64,000 nucleotides of DNA from Zhihengliuella alba (GCF_039538765.1 NZ_BAABCJ010000002.1:744001-808000), one strand, 5' to 3'; shown: positions 7,597 through 16,517, counted from the first letter of the stretch. Numbers and translations are program-made. Notes: generated from the sequence alone by a model not told the origin.

Positions 7597-8823
7597 TCAG
7601 TTGCCGAACGTGTCCAGCAGCCGGCCCTCGGCCGACCAGAGCCCGAGCGAGTCTCCCCCGTTGTTCAGGACCGCTCCGCCGTGGTTGTAGTAGGCGTCGT
7701 CCGCGTCCGTGCCGGACGCCGAGTACACGCGCAGCGTCTCGCCCGGCTCCAGCACGTAGCCCTCGCCGATGCTCAGGACGTTGTTGGCGGCATCTCGGAG
7801 GTAGTAGCCGGAGACGTCCACCGGGGCGGCACCCTCGTTCACGATCACCACGTGCTCGCCGTGCTGGTCCTGCGTGTCCGAGCCCGGCGCGTCGTTGACT
7901 GCGCCCTGGATGCTCACGCCGCGGCCACCCGGGAACGGGTCGCGGCCGTCGAGGTAGCGCTCCAGCTGGATCGGGAAGTCGCCCGTGATCCGCTCGACGC
8001 CGAGGGCCAGCGCCCTCTCCATCTCGTCCACCGCGTTGACCGTGTAGACGCCCACCTCCAGGCCGGCGGCCTGCACGCGGTCCACGGCGGCCTGGTCCAG
8101 CGTGCGGTAGTTGGTGCCCACCGAGTCGACGAATCCGGCCAGGCGCTCCAGCTCGGCCTCGCCCGGCACGGTCCCGGCCAGCTGCTGCAGCGGGATCTCG
8201 GGGGCGAGCTCGGCGAAGCGCGCGTTGGAGGCGGCGTCGAATCCCAGCACCTCGACCTTGCCGGCGGCGACCAGTTTCTTCCAGCCCGGGTCCCCGTGGA
8301 GTGCGTCGGCGACGACGGCCTCGACGCCGGGCGAGTTCTGCGGGGACTTGATCTCGATGTAGACGCCCGTCTGCGTGGTCGCGATCCGTGCGGCGTCGTC
8401 CAGGTGCGGGATCCGCTCGCCGGCGTACTTGGCGGAGAAGTAGGAGCCGACGTCCAGCTGCTGCAGCTCGTCCCAGGTGAAGGACGTGATCGGATCGTCC
8501 TCCCGCCCCGGGAAGACCTCGGCTGCGTTCGTGGTCCGCGCGGGCGTGTTGTCGTGGAAGAGGAACGGCACGCCGTCCGCGGAGAGCTGCACGTCGATCT
8601 CGAAGAAGTCGGCCCCCGAGGCCCGGCCGTCCTTGAACGCGGCGACGGTGTTCTCCGGCGCGGTGCCGGCGGCCCCGCGGTGTCCGATCAGCACGGGCTG
8701 CTCGCGCTCCGGCAGACCGGCGCTGGGGCCTGCGTCAGCGGCGTGCGCGCCGGCGGCACCGGCCAGCAGTACGACGGCGCCGGTCGCCGCCGCGGTGAGT
8801 GTCCGGGTCATGGGGTGCTTCAT
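7597..8823 (-). CDS. Secreted glycerophosphodiester phosphodiesterase with lamin-tail domain
   Basis: The 408-residue protein starts with a Sec signal peptide (MKHPMTRTL, hydrophobic core, then an AHA-A cleavage region near residue 29). A GDPD domain follows with HRGAAGTAPENT, EIDVQLSADGVPFLFHD and EIKSP, giving the metal-binding and catalytic residues. The last about 110 residues form a lamin-tail (LTD) beta-sandwich, from GVSIQGAVNDAP to the end. It would release glycerol-3-phosphate from phosphodiesters outside the cell. The start at 8823 follows GAGGA. Transcription is divergent from the next gene. Confidence 0.9.
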   Translation of the reverse strand: MKHPMTRTLTAAATGAVVLLAGAAGAHAADAGPSAGLPEREQPVLIGHRGAAGTAPENTVAAFKDGRASGADFFEIDVQLSADGVPFLFHDNTPARTTNAAEVFPGREDDPITSFTWDELQQLDVGSYFSAKYAGERIPHLDDAARIATTQTGVYIEIKSPQNSPGVEAVVADALHGDPGWKKLVAAGKVEVLGFDAASNARFAELAPEIPLQQLAGTVPGEAELERLAGFVDSVGTNYRTLDQAAVDRVQAAGLEVGVYTVNAVDEMERALALGVERITGDFPIQLERYLDGRDPFPGGRGVSIQGAVNDAPGSDTQDQHGEHVVIVNEGAAPVDVSGYYLRDAANNVLSIGEGYVLEPGETLRVYSASGTDADDAYYNHGGAVLNNGGDSLGLWSAEGRLLDTFGN

Positions 8824-9065
8824 CGTCGAGTCCTCGTCTTCTTCTGCGTTGCGGGCATGGTGCTCCTCGGGGCGGCAGCGGGGCCACCCTGCCGGGCCAC
8901 GATTCCGCGTCACGGTGACGCTGGGCGGACGCCGGGGTTAATTCACTCCAAAGACCGGGCCAAATGTGGAAGACTCGGCGGAAACGGCCATGTCACGGAG
9001 AGAAACAGCATGTCGCAGACCCAGCACCGCGCCGGACGGCTCGAGCTCGCGGGACGGGTGGGACG

Positions 9066-10127
9066 ATGACCGGCCGGCCCGCCCCCGCGCAGCACGTGCT
9101 CGCCCAGGTCGCCGACGGCGTCGGAATCATCACGCTCAACCGGCCCGAGAAACTCAACGCCCTGACCGAGGAGATGGTGGACGCCGTCGGGCGGACCCTG
9201 ACCGCCTGGCAGGATGACGACGCCGTGCAGATCGTCGTGCTGCACGGCGCCGGCGACCGCGGGTTCTGCGCCGGCGGCGACATCAAGGTGTTCTACGAGT
9301 CGATCGTGCAGGACCGCCACGCGGACTTCCTGCGCTTCCTCAGCCGCGAGTTCGAGGTCGACCAGCAGGTCGCGCTCTACCCCAAGCCGGTCGTCGCGTT
9401 CATGGACGGCCTGTGCATGGGCGGCGGGGTCGGCCTGGCCGGGCATGCCTCCGTCCGCATCGCCACCGCGCGGTCGCAGATCGGGATGCCCGAGGTCCGC
9501 ATCGGGTACAGCCCCGACGTCGGCGGGACCCACCTGCTCGGCCGCGCCCCCGGCCGGATCGGCGAGCACCTGGCCCTGACCGCCGGAGCCATGGGCGCCG
9601 CCGACGCCATCGAGGCGGGGTTCGCCGACTTCTGCATGCGGGAGGACGGGCTGGACGAGCTGCTCGCGTCGCTGCCGGACCTGATGGGGCTGAGCTCGCT
9701 CGAGGTCGCGTCGGCGCTCGAGGTGCTCCACGGCGTCGCGCCGCCCGCCGGGACCCGGACGCTCGGCCGGGACCGGACCTGGATCGACGTCGCATACTCC
9801 GCGGAGACCGTGGCCGGAATCCTCGAGAACCTGGACACGACCCCGGTGCCCGCGGCGCGCGCGGCCGCCGCCGAGATCCGCAAGCACTCCCCGCTGTCCC
9901 TGGAGACGGCCCTGCAGGCCGTGCGCGCGGCCCGCGAGGACGCTTTCCTGCCGTCCGCCTTCACGCGGGAGCTGCGGATCGCGGAGTTCCTCATGGAGCA
10001 CCCCGACCTGCCGGAGGGGATCCGCGCGCAGGTGATCGACAAGGACCGCGATCCGCGGTGGAGCCCGGCGGACGTCCGGGACGTCGACCGGTTCGCCGTC
10101 GCCGCCGCGGTCCAGCCCGCCGAGTGA
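9066..10127 (+). CDS. Enoyl-CoA hydratase/3-hydroxyisobutyryl-CoA hydrolase family
   Basis: The 353-residue crotonase-fold protein is of the length of 3-hydroxyisobutyryl-CoA hydrolases rather than the 260-residue hydratases. It has the oxyanion-hole segment GFCAGGDIK and the MPEVRIGYSPDVGG segment of that subgroup, where the glutamate and aspartate are catalytic. It would act in valine breakdown. No valine genes are adjacent, so the substrate is inferred. ATG 9066 follows GGGTGGGAC; an upstream in-frame start is less likely. Confidence 0.8.
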   Translation: MTGRPAPAQHVLAQVADGVGIITLNRPEKLNALTEEMVDAVGRTLTAWQDDDAVQIVVLHGAGDRGFCAGGDIKVFYESIVQDRHADFLRFLSREFEVDQQVALYPKPVVAFMDGLCMGGGVGLAGHASVRIATARSQIGMPEVRIGYSPDVGGTHLLGRAPGRIGEHLALTAGAMGAADAIEAGFADFCMREDGLDELLASLPDLMGLSSLEVASALEVLHGVAPPAGTRTLGRDRTWIDVAYSAETVAGILENLDTTPVPAARAAAAEIRKHSPLSLETALQAVRAAREDAFLPSAFTRELRIAEFLMEHPDLPEGIRAQVIDKDRDPRWSPADVRDVDRFAVAAAVQPAE

Positions 10128-10128
10128 G

Positions 10129-10147
10129 CCGGCGGGTGGTCCGCCGG
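10129..10147. terminator. Hairpin between convergent genes
   Basis: CCGGCGG (10129-10135) pairs with CCGCCGG (10141-10147) across a 5-nt loop. It lies between two convergent genes and could end both transcripts. It has no T-tract. Confidence 0.4.
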
Positions 10148-10203
10148 GTGGGCCAACGGTCTGATCCGGCGTAGCGGAGCCGGCGCGTCCGCCGGTGACC
10201 GCG

Positions 10204-11520
10204 TCACTCGTACTCGGCGAGGACCCGCTGACCGATCTTGAAGGCTGCGTTGGCCGCCGGCACGGAGCAGTAGATCGCCGACTGCAGGAAGACCTCCTTG
10301 ATCTCGTCTGGGGTCATCCCGTTGCGCACCGCGGCGTGCACGTGCATCTCGAGCTCCTCCCAGTAGCCGCCGGCGATCATCGCGGTCAGCGTGATGGCGC
10401 TGCGGGTCACCCGGTCCAGGCCGTCGCGCGTCCAGACGGTGCCCCACGCGTAGCGGGTGATCATCTCCTGGAACTCGGCCGTGAACGGGTCGACGCCCGC
10501 GTTGGCGCGGTCCACGTGCGCGTCGCCGAGGACCTGGCGCCGCACGGCCATCCCGGCGTCGTAGGGGTCCCCGGGCAGGCGCCCGGCCGGGGCGGTCCCG
10601 GCGGCCGGTTTCCCGGCGGCCGGTTTCCCGGCGGCCGGTTTCCCAGCGGCCGGTTTCCCGGCGGTCGGTTTCCCGGCGGCGAGCCCGCCGAAGAAGGCGT
10701 CCAGCAGCTGCGCCGTCGCCTCCGGGTCCTCGGCCGGCGCCAGGTGGGCGGCCGAGGGGACGACCGCAGCGCGGCCGTCGGCGACGCCGGCGGCGAGGAA
10801 CTCGGCCTCGGCCGGCGGGCAGACGGCGTCGTGCGCGCCGGCGACGGCCAGCACCGGGGTCGTGATCGCGCCCAGGTCGCCGCTGAGGTCGTATCCGGCG
10901 AGCGCGCGGCAGGCGTGGGCGTAGGAGTGGCGGTCGGCGTTCTGCAGCACGTGCAGCAGCGACGTGCCGGTCTCCGGGTGGGCCTCGAGGAAACCGGGGG
11001 CGAACCATCGCTCGGCGGAGCCGGCCACCATGGTGGGGGTGCCGGCCCGCTCCACCAGGTCGGCGCGCTCGACCCAGCCCTCGGGGGTGCCGATCCGCGC
11101 GGCGGAGCAGATGACGGCGATCCCGTCGAGGAGACCGGGGTGGTCGTGCCCCAGCTGGGCCCCGGTGGCGCCGCCGATGGACACGCCCGCGTAGAACAGC
11201 GGTGCCTGGCCGGCGGGCGGGACCACGCCCTCGGCGCGCAGCGCGGCGACCAGCCGGACCACCGCGTCGGCGAGCTCGGCCAGGGTGTAGTCGGCGCCGG
11301 AGGGGTCGGCGCCGGCGTGGCCCGGCAGATCCCAGCCGATCACCGTGAAGCGATGGGCGAGCCGCTCCGCGGTGGTGCCCCACAGTGCGGCGACGCCCGT
11401 GCCGAGCGAGGGCCCCACGACGAGCGTGGGCTTGGCCCGCCCGGACGCGGACGGCCGGGGCGGGCTCGCGCCGTCGGCGGCCGGGGTGAGCAGGGACGGG
11501 CGCAGGACGGGCTCAGTCAT
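10204..11520 (-). CDS. pcaL: PcaL: fused 3-oxoadipate enol-lactonase and 4-carboxymuconolactone decarboxylase
   Basis: The 438-residue protein joins two enzymes that do consecutive steps. Residues 30-280 are an alpha/beta hydrolase (PcaD) with nucleophile Ser114 in GVSIGG, Asp231 in GAHDAVCPP and His259 in SAAHLAP. Residues about 318-438 are a carboxymuconolactone decarboxylase (PcaC) domain. Between them is a repetitive linker of TAGKP/AAGKP units encoded by 15-bp DNA repeats. The gene is last in pobR-pobA-pcaH-pcaG-pcaB-pcaL and overlaps the pcaB stop by 8 nt. Such fusions are well known in actinobacteria. Confidence 0.95.
   Translation of the reverse strand: MTEPVLRPSLLTPAADGASPPRPSASGRAKPTLVVGPSLGTGVAALWGTTAERLAHRFTVIGWDLPGHAGADPSGADYTLAELADAVVRLVAALRAEGVVPPAGQAPLFYAGVSIGGATGAQLGHDHPGLLDGIAVICSAARIGTPEGWVERADLVERAGTPTMVAGSAERWFAPGFLEAHPETGTSLLHVLQNADRHSYAHACRALAGYDLSGDLGAITTPVLAVAGAHDAVCPPAEAEFLAAGVADGRAAVVPSAAHLAPAEDPEATAQLLDAFFGGLAAGKPTAGKPAAGKPAAGKPAAGKPAAGTAPAGRLPGDPYDAGMAVRRQVLGDAHVDRANAGVDPFTAEFQEMITRYAWGTVWTRDGLDRVTRSAITLTAMIAGGYWEELEMHVHAAVRNGMTPDEIKEVFLQSAIYCSVPAANAAFKIGQRVLAEYE
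10596..10670 (-). repeat. Five 15-bp tandem repeats coding for the PcaL linker
   Basis: The unit TCCCGGCGGCCGGTT is present five times in a row with one substitution in copies 4 and 5, and a partial sixth follows. In frame it encodes the AAGKP repeat linking the PcaD and PcaC domains. Because the unit is a multiple of three, copy number can change without a frameshift. Confidence 0.9.
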
Positions 11521-12937
11521 GCAGGGTCAGCTTTCGATAGGTCTCGAGGTGGTGGTCGATGAAGGCGTCGGAGGCGCCGAGGTAGTCGGCGGGGTCGAGC
11601 AGCGCGTCGAGTTCGGCGTCGGAGACGGCCGCGGGGTCGACGGCGGCGCGCAGTAGCTGGCGCAGCGACTCCCCGCCGGCGAGCGCCGTGCGCACCAGCT
11701 CCGTCACGGCCGCCTTCCCGCTGGCGGTGGGCGTGGACGCGTGCGGGGCGAGCCGGGCCATGATCCGCTCGCTCAGCACCAGGTCGCCGGTCAGGGCCAG
11801 GTTCCGGCGCATGCGTTCGGGGTCGGCCTGCAGGCCGGCCGCGAGCGCGGCGAGCTGCTCGGCCGCGGCACCGGCGGCGCGGATCAGCGACCGCAGTGCG
11901 GACCACTCGGCGTGCCAGCCGCCGTCGGGCCGCTCCTCGCCGGCCGCGGCGGCCGCCGCGTAGAGCTGGCCGAGCCGGGCGGGCGCCTCGATCGCGGCCT
12001 GCTTGAGCGTGACGGACAGGACCGGGTTCTGCTTCTGCGGCATCGCGGAGGAGCCGCCGCGGCCGGCGGAGGTCGGTTCGCGCAGCTCGCCCACCTCGGG
12101 ACGGGCGCCGAGCAGCACGTCGTTCCCCACCCGGGCGGCGGCCACGACGACGTCGGCGAGCGCGGCGCCCAGCGCCGTGACGGGCAGGCGCTGGGTGTGC
12201 CAGGGCGCGCCCGGGTCGGTCAGCGACAGGCGCTCGGCCAGTGCCCGGGTGAGCCGCGCCGGCGTGAGGCCGGTCCCGGCGAGCGAGTCCACCAGCGCGG
12301 CGAGCGTGCCGGCGGCGCCGCCCCACTGCAGCGGGGCGGCGGCGAGCGCCGAGCGGGCACGGTCGGCGGCCGTGGACACGGAGGACAGCCAGCCGGCGGC
12401 GCGCAGCCCGAACGTGGTCGGCAGGGCGTGCTGGGTGAGCGAGCGCGCGACGCAGAGCGTGCCCCGGTGGGCCTCCGCGAGGGCGGCGAGCGAGGCCGCG
12501 GCGGAGGCCAGGTCCGCGGTCAGGGCCTCTCCGGCCCGGCGGGCCACCAGCATGAGGGCGGTGTCGACGATGTCCTGACTGGTGGCCCCGCGGTGCACGG
12601 CCGCGGCGGCGGCCGCCGCGGAGTCCTCGTCCGCCCCGGCGGCACGGGCCGTCTCGCGCGTGGCCGCGCGCAGGTCGGCCAGGAGCGGGATCAGGGCATT
12701 CGCGCCGTCGCGGGTGCGCTCGGCGATCGAGGCGAGGTCGTACCGGGCGACGTCCGCCGCCTCGGCCACGGCGGCCGCGGCCGACGCCTCGGCGAGCCCG
12801 GCGTCGGCGAGGACCTGCACCCAGGCGGCCTCGACGTCGAGCATCGCCTGCACGAAGGCCGCGTCGCCCGTGGCGCGCGCCGCCGCGCTGCCGGCACTCA
12901 CGGGGTCCAGCAGACCCGCATCACTGGGATCCATCAT
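11513..12937 (-). CDS. pcaB: 3-carboxy-cis,cis-muconate cycloisomerase
   Basis: A member of the fumarase/aspartase superfamily of about 474 residues. The signature loop GSSAMPQKQNP (near residue 295) is intact, and lyase helices dominate the rest. It converts carboxymuconate to 4-carboxymuconolactone, the substrate of the PcaC half of PcaL, whose start it overlaps by 8 nt. ATG codons at 12937 and 12934 both follow GAGGAG; the TTG at 12946 is less likely. It begins 34 nt after pcaG. Confidence 0.93.
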   Translation of the reverse strand: MMDPSDAGLLDPVSAGSAAARATGDAAFVQAMLDVEAAWVQVLADAGLAEASAAAAVAEAADVARYDLASIAERTRDGANALIPLLADLRAATRETARAAGADEDSAAAAAAAVHRGATSQDIVDTALMLVARRAGEALTADLASAAASLAALAEAHRGTLCVARSLTQHALPTTFGLRAAGWLSSVSTAADRARSALAAAPLQWGGAAGTLAALVDSLAGTGLTPARLTRALAERLSLTDPGAPWHTQRLPVTALGAALADVVVAAARVGNDVLLGARPEVGELREPTSAGRGGSSAMPQKQNPVLSVTLKQAAIEAPARLGQLYAAAAAAGEERPDGGWHAEWSALRSLIRAAGAAAEQLAALAAGLQADPERMRRNLALTGDLVLSERIMARLAPHASTPTASGKAAVTELVRTALAGGESLRQLLRAAVDPAAVSDAELDALLDPADYLGASDAFIDHHLETYRKLTLHD

Positions 12938-12970
12938 GCTCCTCAACGTAGGCCGTCCCGCCGCGGCAGC

Positions 12971-13573
12971 CTAGGAACCGCGCGGGTAGGACAGGAAGAC
13001 GGTCTCCCCGTTGCCCTGGAGGCGCACGTCGAACCGCAGGGATCCGTCCGCCTCGCGCTCGGCGACGAGGGTGCTCCGGCGGTCCGGATCCAGTGCGGAG
13101 AGCAGCGGGTCGGCCGCCAGCGCCTCCGTGTCCTCCGGCAGGTAGATGCGGGTGAACAGGCGGTTGGTGAGGCCGCGCGCGAACACGGTCATCGCGATGA
13201 ACGGGGCCCGGCCGGGCTCGGTCGGCCCCGGGTTCACGGTGGTGAACGTGTAGCGCCCCGCGTTGTCGACGGCGGCGCGGCCGAACCCGGTGAACGTGTA
13301 GCCGTCGCGCACGAGCGACCCGGTCTCCCGGCTGACCGCGCCGGTCTCGTCCGCCTGCCAGATCTCGATCAGCGCGTCGGGGATCGGTTGCCCGGCCCCG
13401 TCGGTCACCGTGCCGTAGAGCCGGATCGAGCGCGGGTGGCCCGGGGCCAGCAGTTCCCCGCCCTTCTCGTAGGGCAGTGCGTACCCGAAGAACGGGCCCA
13501 CGGTCTGCCCCGGGGTGGGGGCCAGCTTCAGTTCCGGCGTGCCGCCGGCGGAAGCTCCTGGTGCGTGTGCCAT
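12971..13573 (-). CDS. pcaG: Protocatechuate 3,4-dioxygenase alpha subunit
   Basis: This 200-residue subunit of the intradiol ring-cleaving enzyme pairs with PcaH. It opens with PTPGQTVGPFFGYALP, the hallmark of PcaG, followed by the dioxygenase beta-sandwich with LIEIWQADETG. Alpha chains do not carry the full iron ligand set, as seen here. The ATG directly abuts the pcaH stop codon, so the two chains are probably made in equal amounts. Confidence 0.95.
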   Translation of the reverse strand: MAHAPGASAGGTPELKLAPTPGQTVGPFFGYALPYEKGGELLAPGHPRSIRLYGTVTDGAGQPIPDALIEIWQADETGAVSRETGSLVRDGYTFTGFGRAAVDNAGRYTFTTVNPGPTEPGRAPFIAMTVFARGLTNRLFTRIYLPEDTEALAADPLLSALDPDRRSTLVAEREADGSLRFDVRLQGNGETVFLSYPRGS

Positions 13574-14389
13574 CTAGTGCTCCTCGTCCTGCGCGTCGTC
13601 TTCCATCCACGTCCGGTTGCTGCCGGTGAGGACGATGTCCCAGTTGTAGCCGGTGGCCCACTCGTGGCTCGTCAGCGAGTGGTCGTAGCTGGCGACCAGC
13701 CGCTCGCGCGCCTTCGGGTCCACGATCGTCTGGTAGATCGGGTCCAGCGCGAAGAGCGGGTCGCCGGGGAAGTACATCTGGGTGACCATCCGCTGCGTGA
13801 AGTCCGTGCCGAACAGCGAGAAGTGGATGTGCGCCGGGCGCCAGGCGTTGTGGTGGTTCTTCCACGGGTACGGGGCCGGCTTGATCGTGGTGAACCGGTA
13901 CTCGCCGTTCTCGCCCGTGATGGCCCGGCCGACCCCGGTGAAGTTCGGGTCCAGGGGCGCCGGGTGCTGGTCTCGCTTGTGCATGTAGCGGCCGGCCGCG
14001 TTGGCCTGCCAGAGCTCGATCAGCTGCCCGCGCACCGGACGGCCGTCGCCGTCGAGCACCCGCCCGGCGACCACGATCCGCTCCCCGATCGGCTCGCCGT
14101 GGTGCTGGATGGTCAGGTCCGCCTCGAGCGGATGGACATCCCGCTCGCCGAAGGCCGGCGCCCACAGCTCGATCGTCTCCGGATCCGCGTGGTGCGGGTC
14201 CTTGGTCGGGTGGCGCAGCAGCGACGAACGGTACGGCGGGTAGTCCAGCCGCGGCTGGGTCTCGACCGCGCCGGACGCGGCGTAGTCGGCGGCGATCGCC
14301 TGGATCTCGCCGGAGAGCTTCTCCTGCGAGTCCATGGTGGCCGCGGGGTCGAGGGCGGGCTGCTGCCCGGCGACGGGTGGCTGGCTCAC
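13574..14389 (-). CDS. pcaH: Protocatechuate 3,4-dioxygenase beta subunit
   Basis: The 271-residue iron-bearing subunit opens the ring of protocatechuate to 3-carboxy-cis,cis-muconate. The Fe(III) ligands are visible as Tyr135 (AAGRYMHKRD), Tyr174 (PAPYPWKNHH), His187 and His189 (RPAHIHF). The GTG at 14389 is chosen because AAGGAG lies 5 nt upstream on the minus strand. Three 17-bp tandem repeats fill most of the gap to pobA. The frame stays open far upstream, which is a high-GC artefact. Confidence 0.95.
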   Translation of the reverse strand: MSQPPVAGQQPALDPAATMDSQEKLSGEIQAIAADYAASGAVETQPRLDYPPYRSSLLRHPTKDPHHADPETIELWAPAFGERDVHPLEADLTIQHHGEPIGERIVVAGRVLDGDGRPVRGQLIELWQANAAGRYMHKRDQHPAPLDPNFTGVGRAITGENGEYRFTTIKPAPYPWKNHHNAWRPAHIHFSLFGTDFTQRMVTQMYFPGDPLFALDPIYQTIVDPKARERLVASYDHSLTSHEWATGYNWDIVLTGSNRTWMEDDAQDEEH

Positions 14390-14410
14390 GTGCACTCCTT
14401 CGGTGGGGTG

Positions 14411-14461
14411 GTGGTCTGGTGGGTGCAGTGGTCTGTTGGGTGCAGTGGTCTGGTGGGTGCA
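14411..14461. repeat. Three 17-bp tandem repeats between pobA and pcaH
   Basis: The unit GTGGTCTGGTGGGTGCA occurs at 14411-14427, 14428-14444 (one change) and 14445-14461. It occupies nearly the whole pobA-pcaH gap. It is not palindromic and has no obvious protein-coding role. It could set the mRNA spacing between the genes or be a replication-slippage product. Confidence 0.85.
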
Positions 14462-14469
14462 GGGAGGGG

Positions 14470-15675
14470 TCAGCTGTGCGGCCAGCCCGTGTACGACTCC
14501 GCGAGGTACTGCTGCCCGTACCGGGACGAGACCACGGTCTCCAGCTCGCCGAGCGCGCGCCGGGCGACGAACGGGTCCTGCCCTGGCGGGGTGTGCAGCA
14601 TGGAGGTCATCCAGCTGGAGAAGTTCTGCGCCTTCCAGACCCGGCGCAGGGCCGTGTCCGAGTACGCGCGGAGCAGGGCGTCCGAGCCGGTCGAGGAGAA
14701 GCTGTCGATCGCCTCGAAGAGGACCTTCACGTCGGCCAGGGCCAGATTCAGCCCCTTCGCGCCGGTCGGCGGGACGGTGTGGCCGGCGTCCCCGGCGAGG
14801 AAGAGGCGGCCGTGGGACAGCGGCTCGCGCACGAAGGAGCGGAAGCCGAGGACCGTCTTGTCGAAGATCGGTCCCGTCTTCAGCTCGAAGCCGTCGGGGC
14901 CCGCGACGCGGCCCTGCAGCTCGGACCAGATCCGGTCCTCGCTCCAGTCGTCGACGTTCTCCGCCGGATCGCACTGGAAGTACATCCGCTGGACGCTCTC
15001 GCTGCGCTGGGAGATCAGGGCGAACCCGGACGGCGAGTTCGCGTAGATCAGCTCCGGCGCCGACTTCGGTGCCTCGGCGAGGATGCCGAACCACGCGAAC
15101 GGGTACTCGTGGGTGTACTCGCGCTCGCCGGCGACGGCGCGGCGGCAGAAGCTGCGGGAGCCGTCGGCCCCCACCACGATCTCGGCGTGGACCTCGTAGG
15201 AGGCTCCGGCGTCGTCCCCCTCCCCACCCTGGGTGAAGCGGAACTTGGGGGTCTCGGTCTCCAGGTCCCAGAGGTCGGTGACCTCGGCGCTGTAGCGGAC
15301 GTCGCCGCCGTCCCGGGCCCGGGCGGCGGCGAGGTCCACGAAGACCTCGTTCTGCGCGTAGAGCGTGACCGTGGCGTCGACGAGGTCCTTGAAGTCGAGC
15401 GGATGGGACTCGCCGCCGAACCGCAGGTCGATCCCCGCATGCTCGTCGCCGTGCGTCAGGACGCGGGAGCCGACGCCGGTGTCCGTGAGCAGGGCGACGG
15501 ACCCGGCCTCGAGGATGCCGGCGCGGTGCGTGGTGCGGATCGTCTCGTGGTCGCGGGACTCGACCACGATGTTCTCGACGCCGGCGGCGGCGAGCAGGTG
15601 CGAGAGCATGAGCCCGGCCGGTCCGCCGCCGACGATGCCGACGCGGGTGGCGATGACGGTGGGCGTCTGCCCCAT
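14470..15675 (-). CDS. pobA: 4-hydroxybenzoate 3-monooxygenase
   Basis: The 401-residue flavoprotein hydroxylase converts 4-hydroxybenzoate to protocatechuate using FAD and NAD(P)H. It has the dinucleotide-binding GGGPAGLMLSHLL near residue 20, a VGADGSRS (DG) motif, and the GD motif FLAGDAGHTVPPTGAKG. ATG 15675 follows CAGGAG. It feeds the pcaHGBL genes immediately downstream and lies behind its IclR regulator. A perfect 15-bp palindrome 73-87 nt upstream is the likely operator. Confidence 0.95.
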   Translation of the reverse strand: MGQTPTVIATRVGIVGGGPAGLMLSHLLAAAGVENIVVESRDHETIRTTHRAGILEAGSVALLTDTGVGSRVLTHGDEHAGIDLRFGGESHPLDFKDLVDATVTLYAQNEVFVDLAAARARDGGDVRYSAEVTDLWDLETETPKFRFTQGGEGDDAGASYEVHAEIVVGADGSRSFCRRAVAGEREYTHEYPFAWFGILAEAPKSAPELIYANSPSGFALISQRSESVQRMYFQCDPAENVDDWSEDRIWSELQGRVAGPDGFELKTGPIFDKTVLGFRSFVREPLSHGRLFLAGDAGHTVPPTGAKGLNLALADVKVLFEAIDSFSSTGSDALLRAYSDTALRRVWKAQNFSSWMTSMLHTPPGQDPFVARRALGELETVVSSRYGQQYLAESYTGWPHS

Positions 15676-15747
15676 TGCAGTCTCCTGGCTCGAGTGGCTG
15701 GTTCCTGCAGCCAGTCTGTGCGGCGCGCCACACGGAATCCACTCGGA

Positions 15748-15762
15748 TCCCATTCAATGGGA
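15748..15762. promoter_or_regulatory. Perfect 15-bp palindrome, candidate PobR operator
   Basis: TCCCATT-C-AATGGGA overlaps the stop codon of the IclR gene (15754-15756) and lies 73-87 nt before the pobA start. IclR operators are commonly 15-bp palindromes. Binding is inferred from position and symmetry. Confidence 0.55.
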
Positions 15763-16512
15763 GACGGGCCGGCCCCCACCGCCCTGCAGGTCGCGGGACG
15801 CGCCGCGGGCCGCCGTCATCAGGGCCATGACGACGGCGGCGAGCGCGTCCGATCCGCGGGGGATGACGACGCCGACGGCCGCCACGGCATGACCGGAGCG
15901 GTCGAGGATCGGGGCGGCGGCGCCCGTGGTGGTGTCGTCGACGAAACCGTGGAAGCTCGCGTAGCCGTGGTGGCGGATGTCCGTCAGGAGGCGGCGGATG
16001 TCGCCGTGCCGCTCCGCGGCCGATGCCCCGTGGCGCGCGAGGTAGTCCGCCTGGACGTGCGCCGGGGCGAACGCGAGGAGGACCATCCCCATGGAGGTCC
16101 GGTGCACGGGCAGCCGACCGGCGACGTCGGCCTTGTTGACGGCCGCGCCCGGGCGGGAGAGGCGCTCCAGCACCAGGACCTCGTCCTCGTGCAGCACGGA
16201 GAGCTGGGTGTGCTGGCGCAGCAGCTGGTTGAGGTCCTCGAGGTAGGGCAGCGCGATCCGGCGGAGATCGCGGGCGGCGGAGGCGCGGTTGGCGAGCTCC
16301 CAGAGGCGCAGGCCGAGGCGCACGCCGCCCGCCTCGCGGACCACGAGCCCCTGGTCGGCCAGGTCTCCGACGAGCCGGTAGGCCGTCGCCGCGGGCAGAT
16401 CGGCGCGCTCGGCGATCTGCGCGACCGTCAGGAGCGGCTCGTCCGCGGTGAACGACTCGAGGATCCGGACCATGCGATCGAGCAGCTTGTCCCCGGAGCG
16501 TGAGTTGGCCAT
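15754..16512 (-). CDS. pobR: IclR-family regulator of pobA (PobR-like)
   Basis: The 252-residue protein has an IclR winged helix (about 12-75, LLTVAQIAERADLPAATAYR) and an IclR ligand-binding domain. It sits directly upstream of pobA in the same direction, the usual place for the 4-hydroxybenzoate-responsive activator in actinobacteria. A TAGGAT hexamer lies 5 nt before its ATG with no Shine-Dalgarno. The gene's stop codon lies inside the palindrome that may be its own operator. Confidence 0.8.
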   Translation of the reverse strand: MANSRSGDKLLDRMVRILESFTADEPLLTVAQIAERADLPAATAYRLVGDLADQGLVVREAGGVRLGLRLWELANRASAARDLRRIALPYLEDLNQLLRQHTQLSVLHEDEVLVLERLSRPGAAVNKADVAGRLPVHRTSMGMVLLAFAPAHVQADYLARHGASAAERHGDIRRLLTDIRHHGYASFHGFVDDTTTGAAAPILDRSGHAVAAVGVVIPRGSDALAAVVMALMTAARGASRDLQGGGGRPVSH

Positions 16513-16517
16513 GCGCC

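Noticed and set aside
10596..10670. CRISPR-like repeat array
   Set aside because: The 15-bp units are directly adjacent without spacers and are in-frame coding repeats of PcaL. No cas genes occur in the window.
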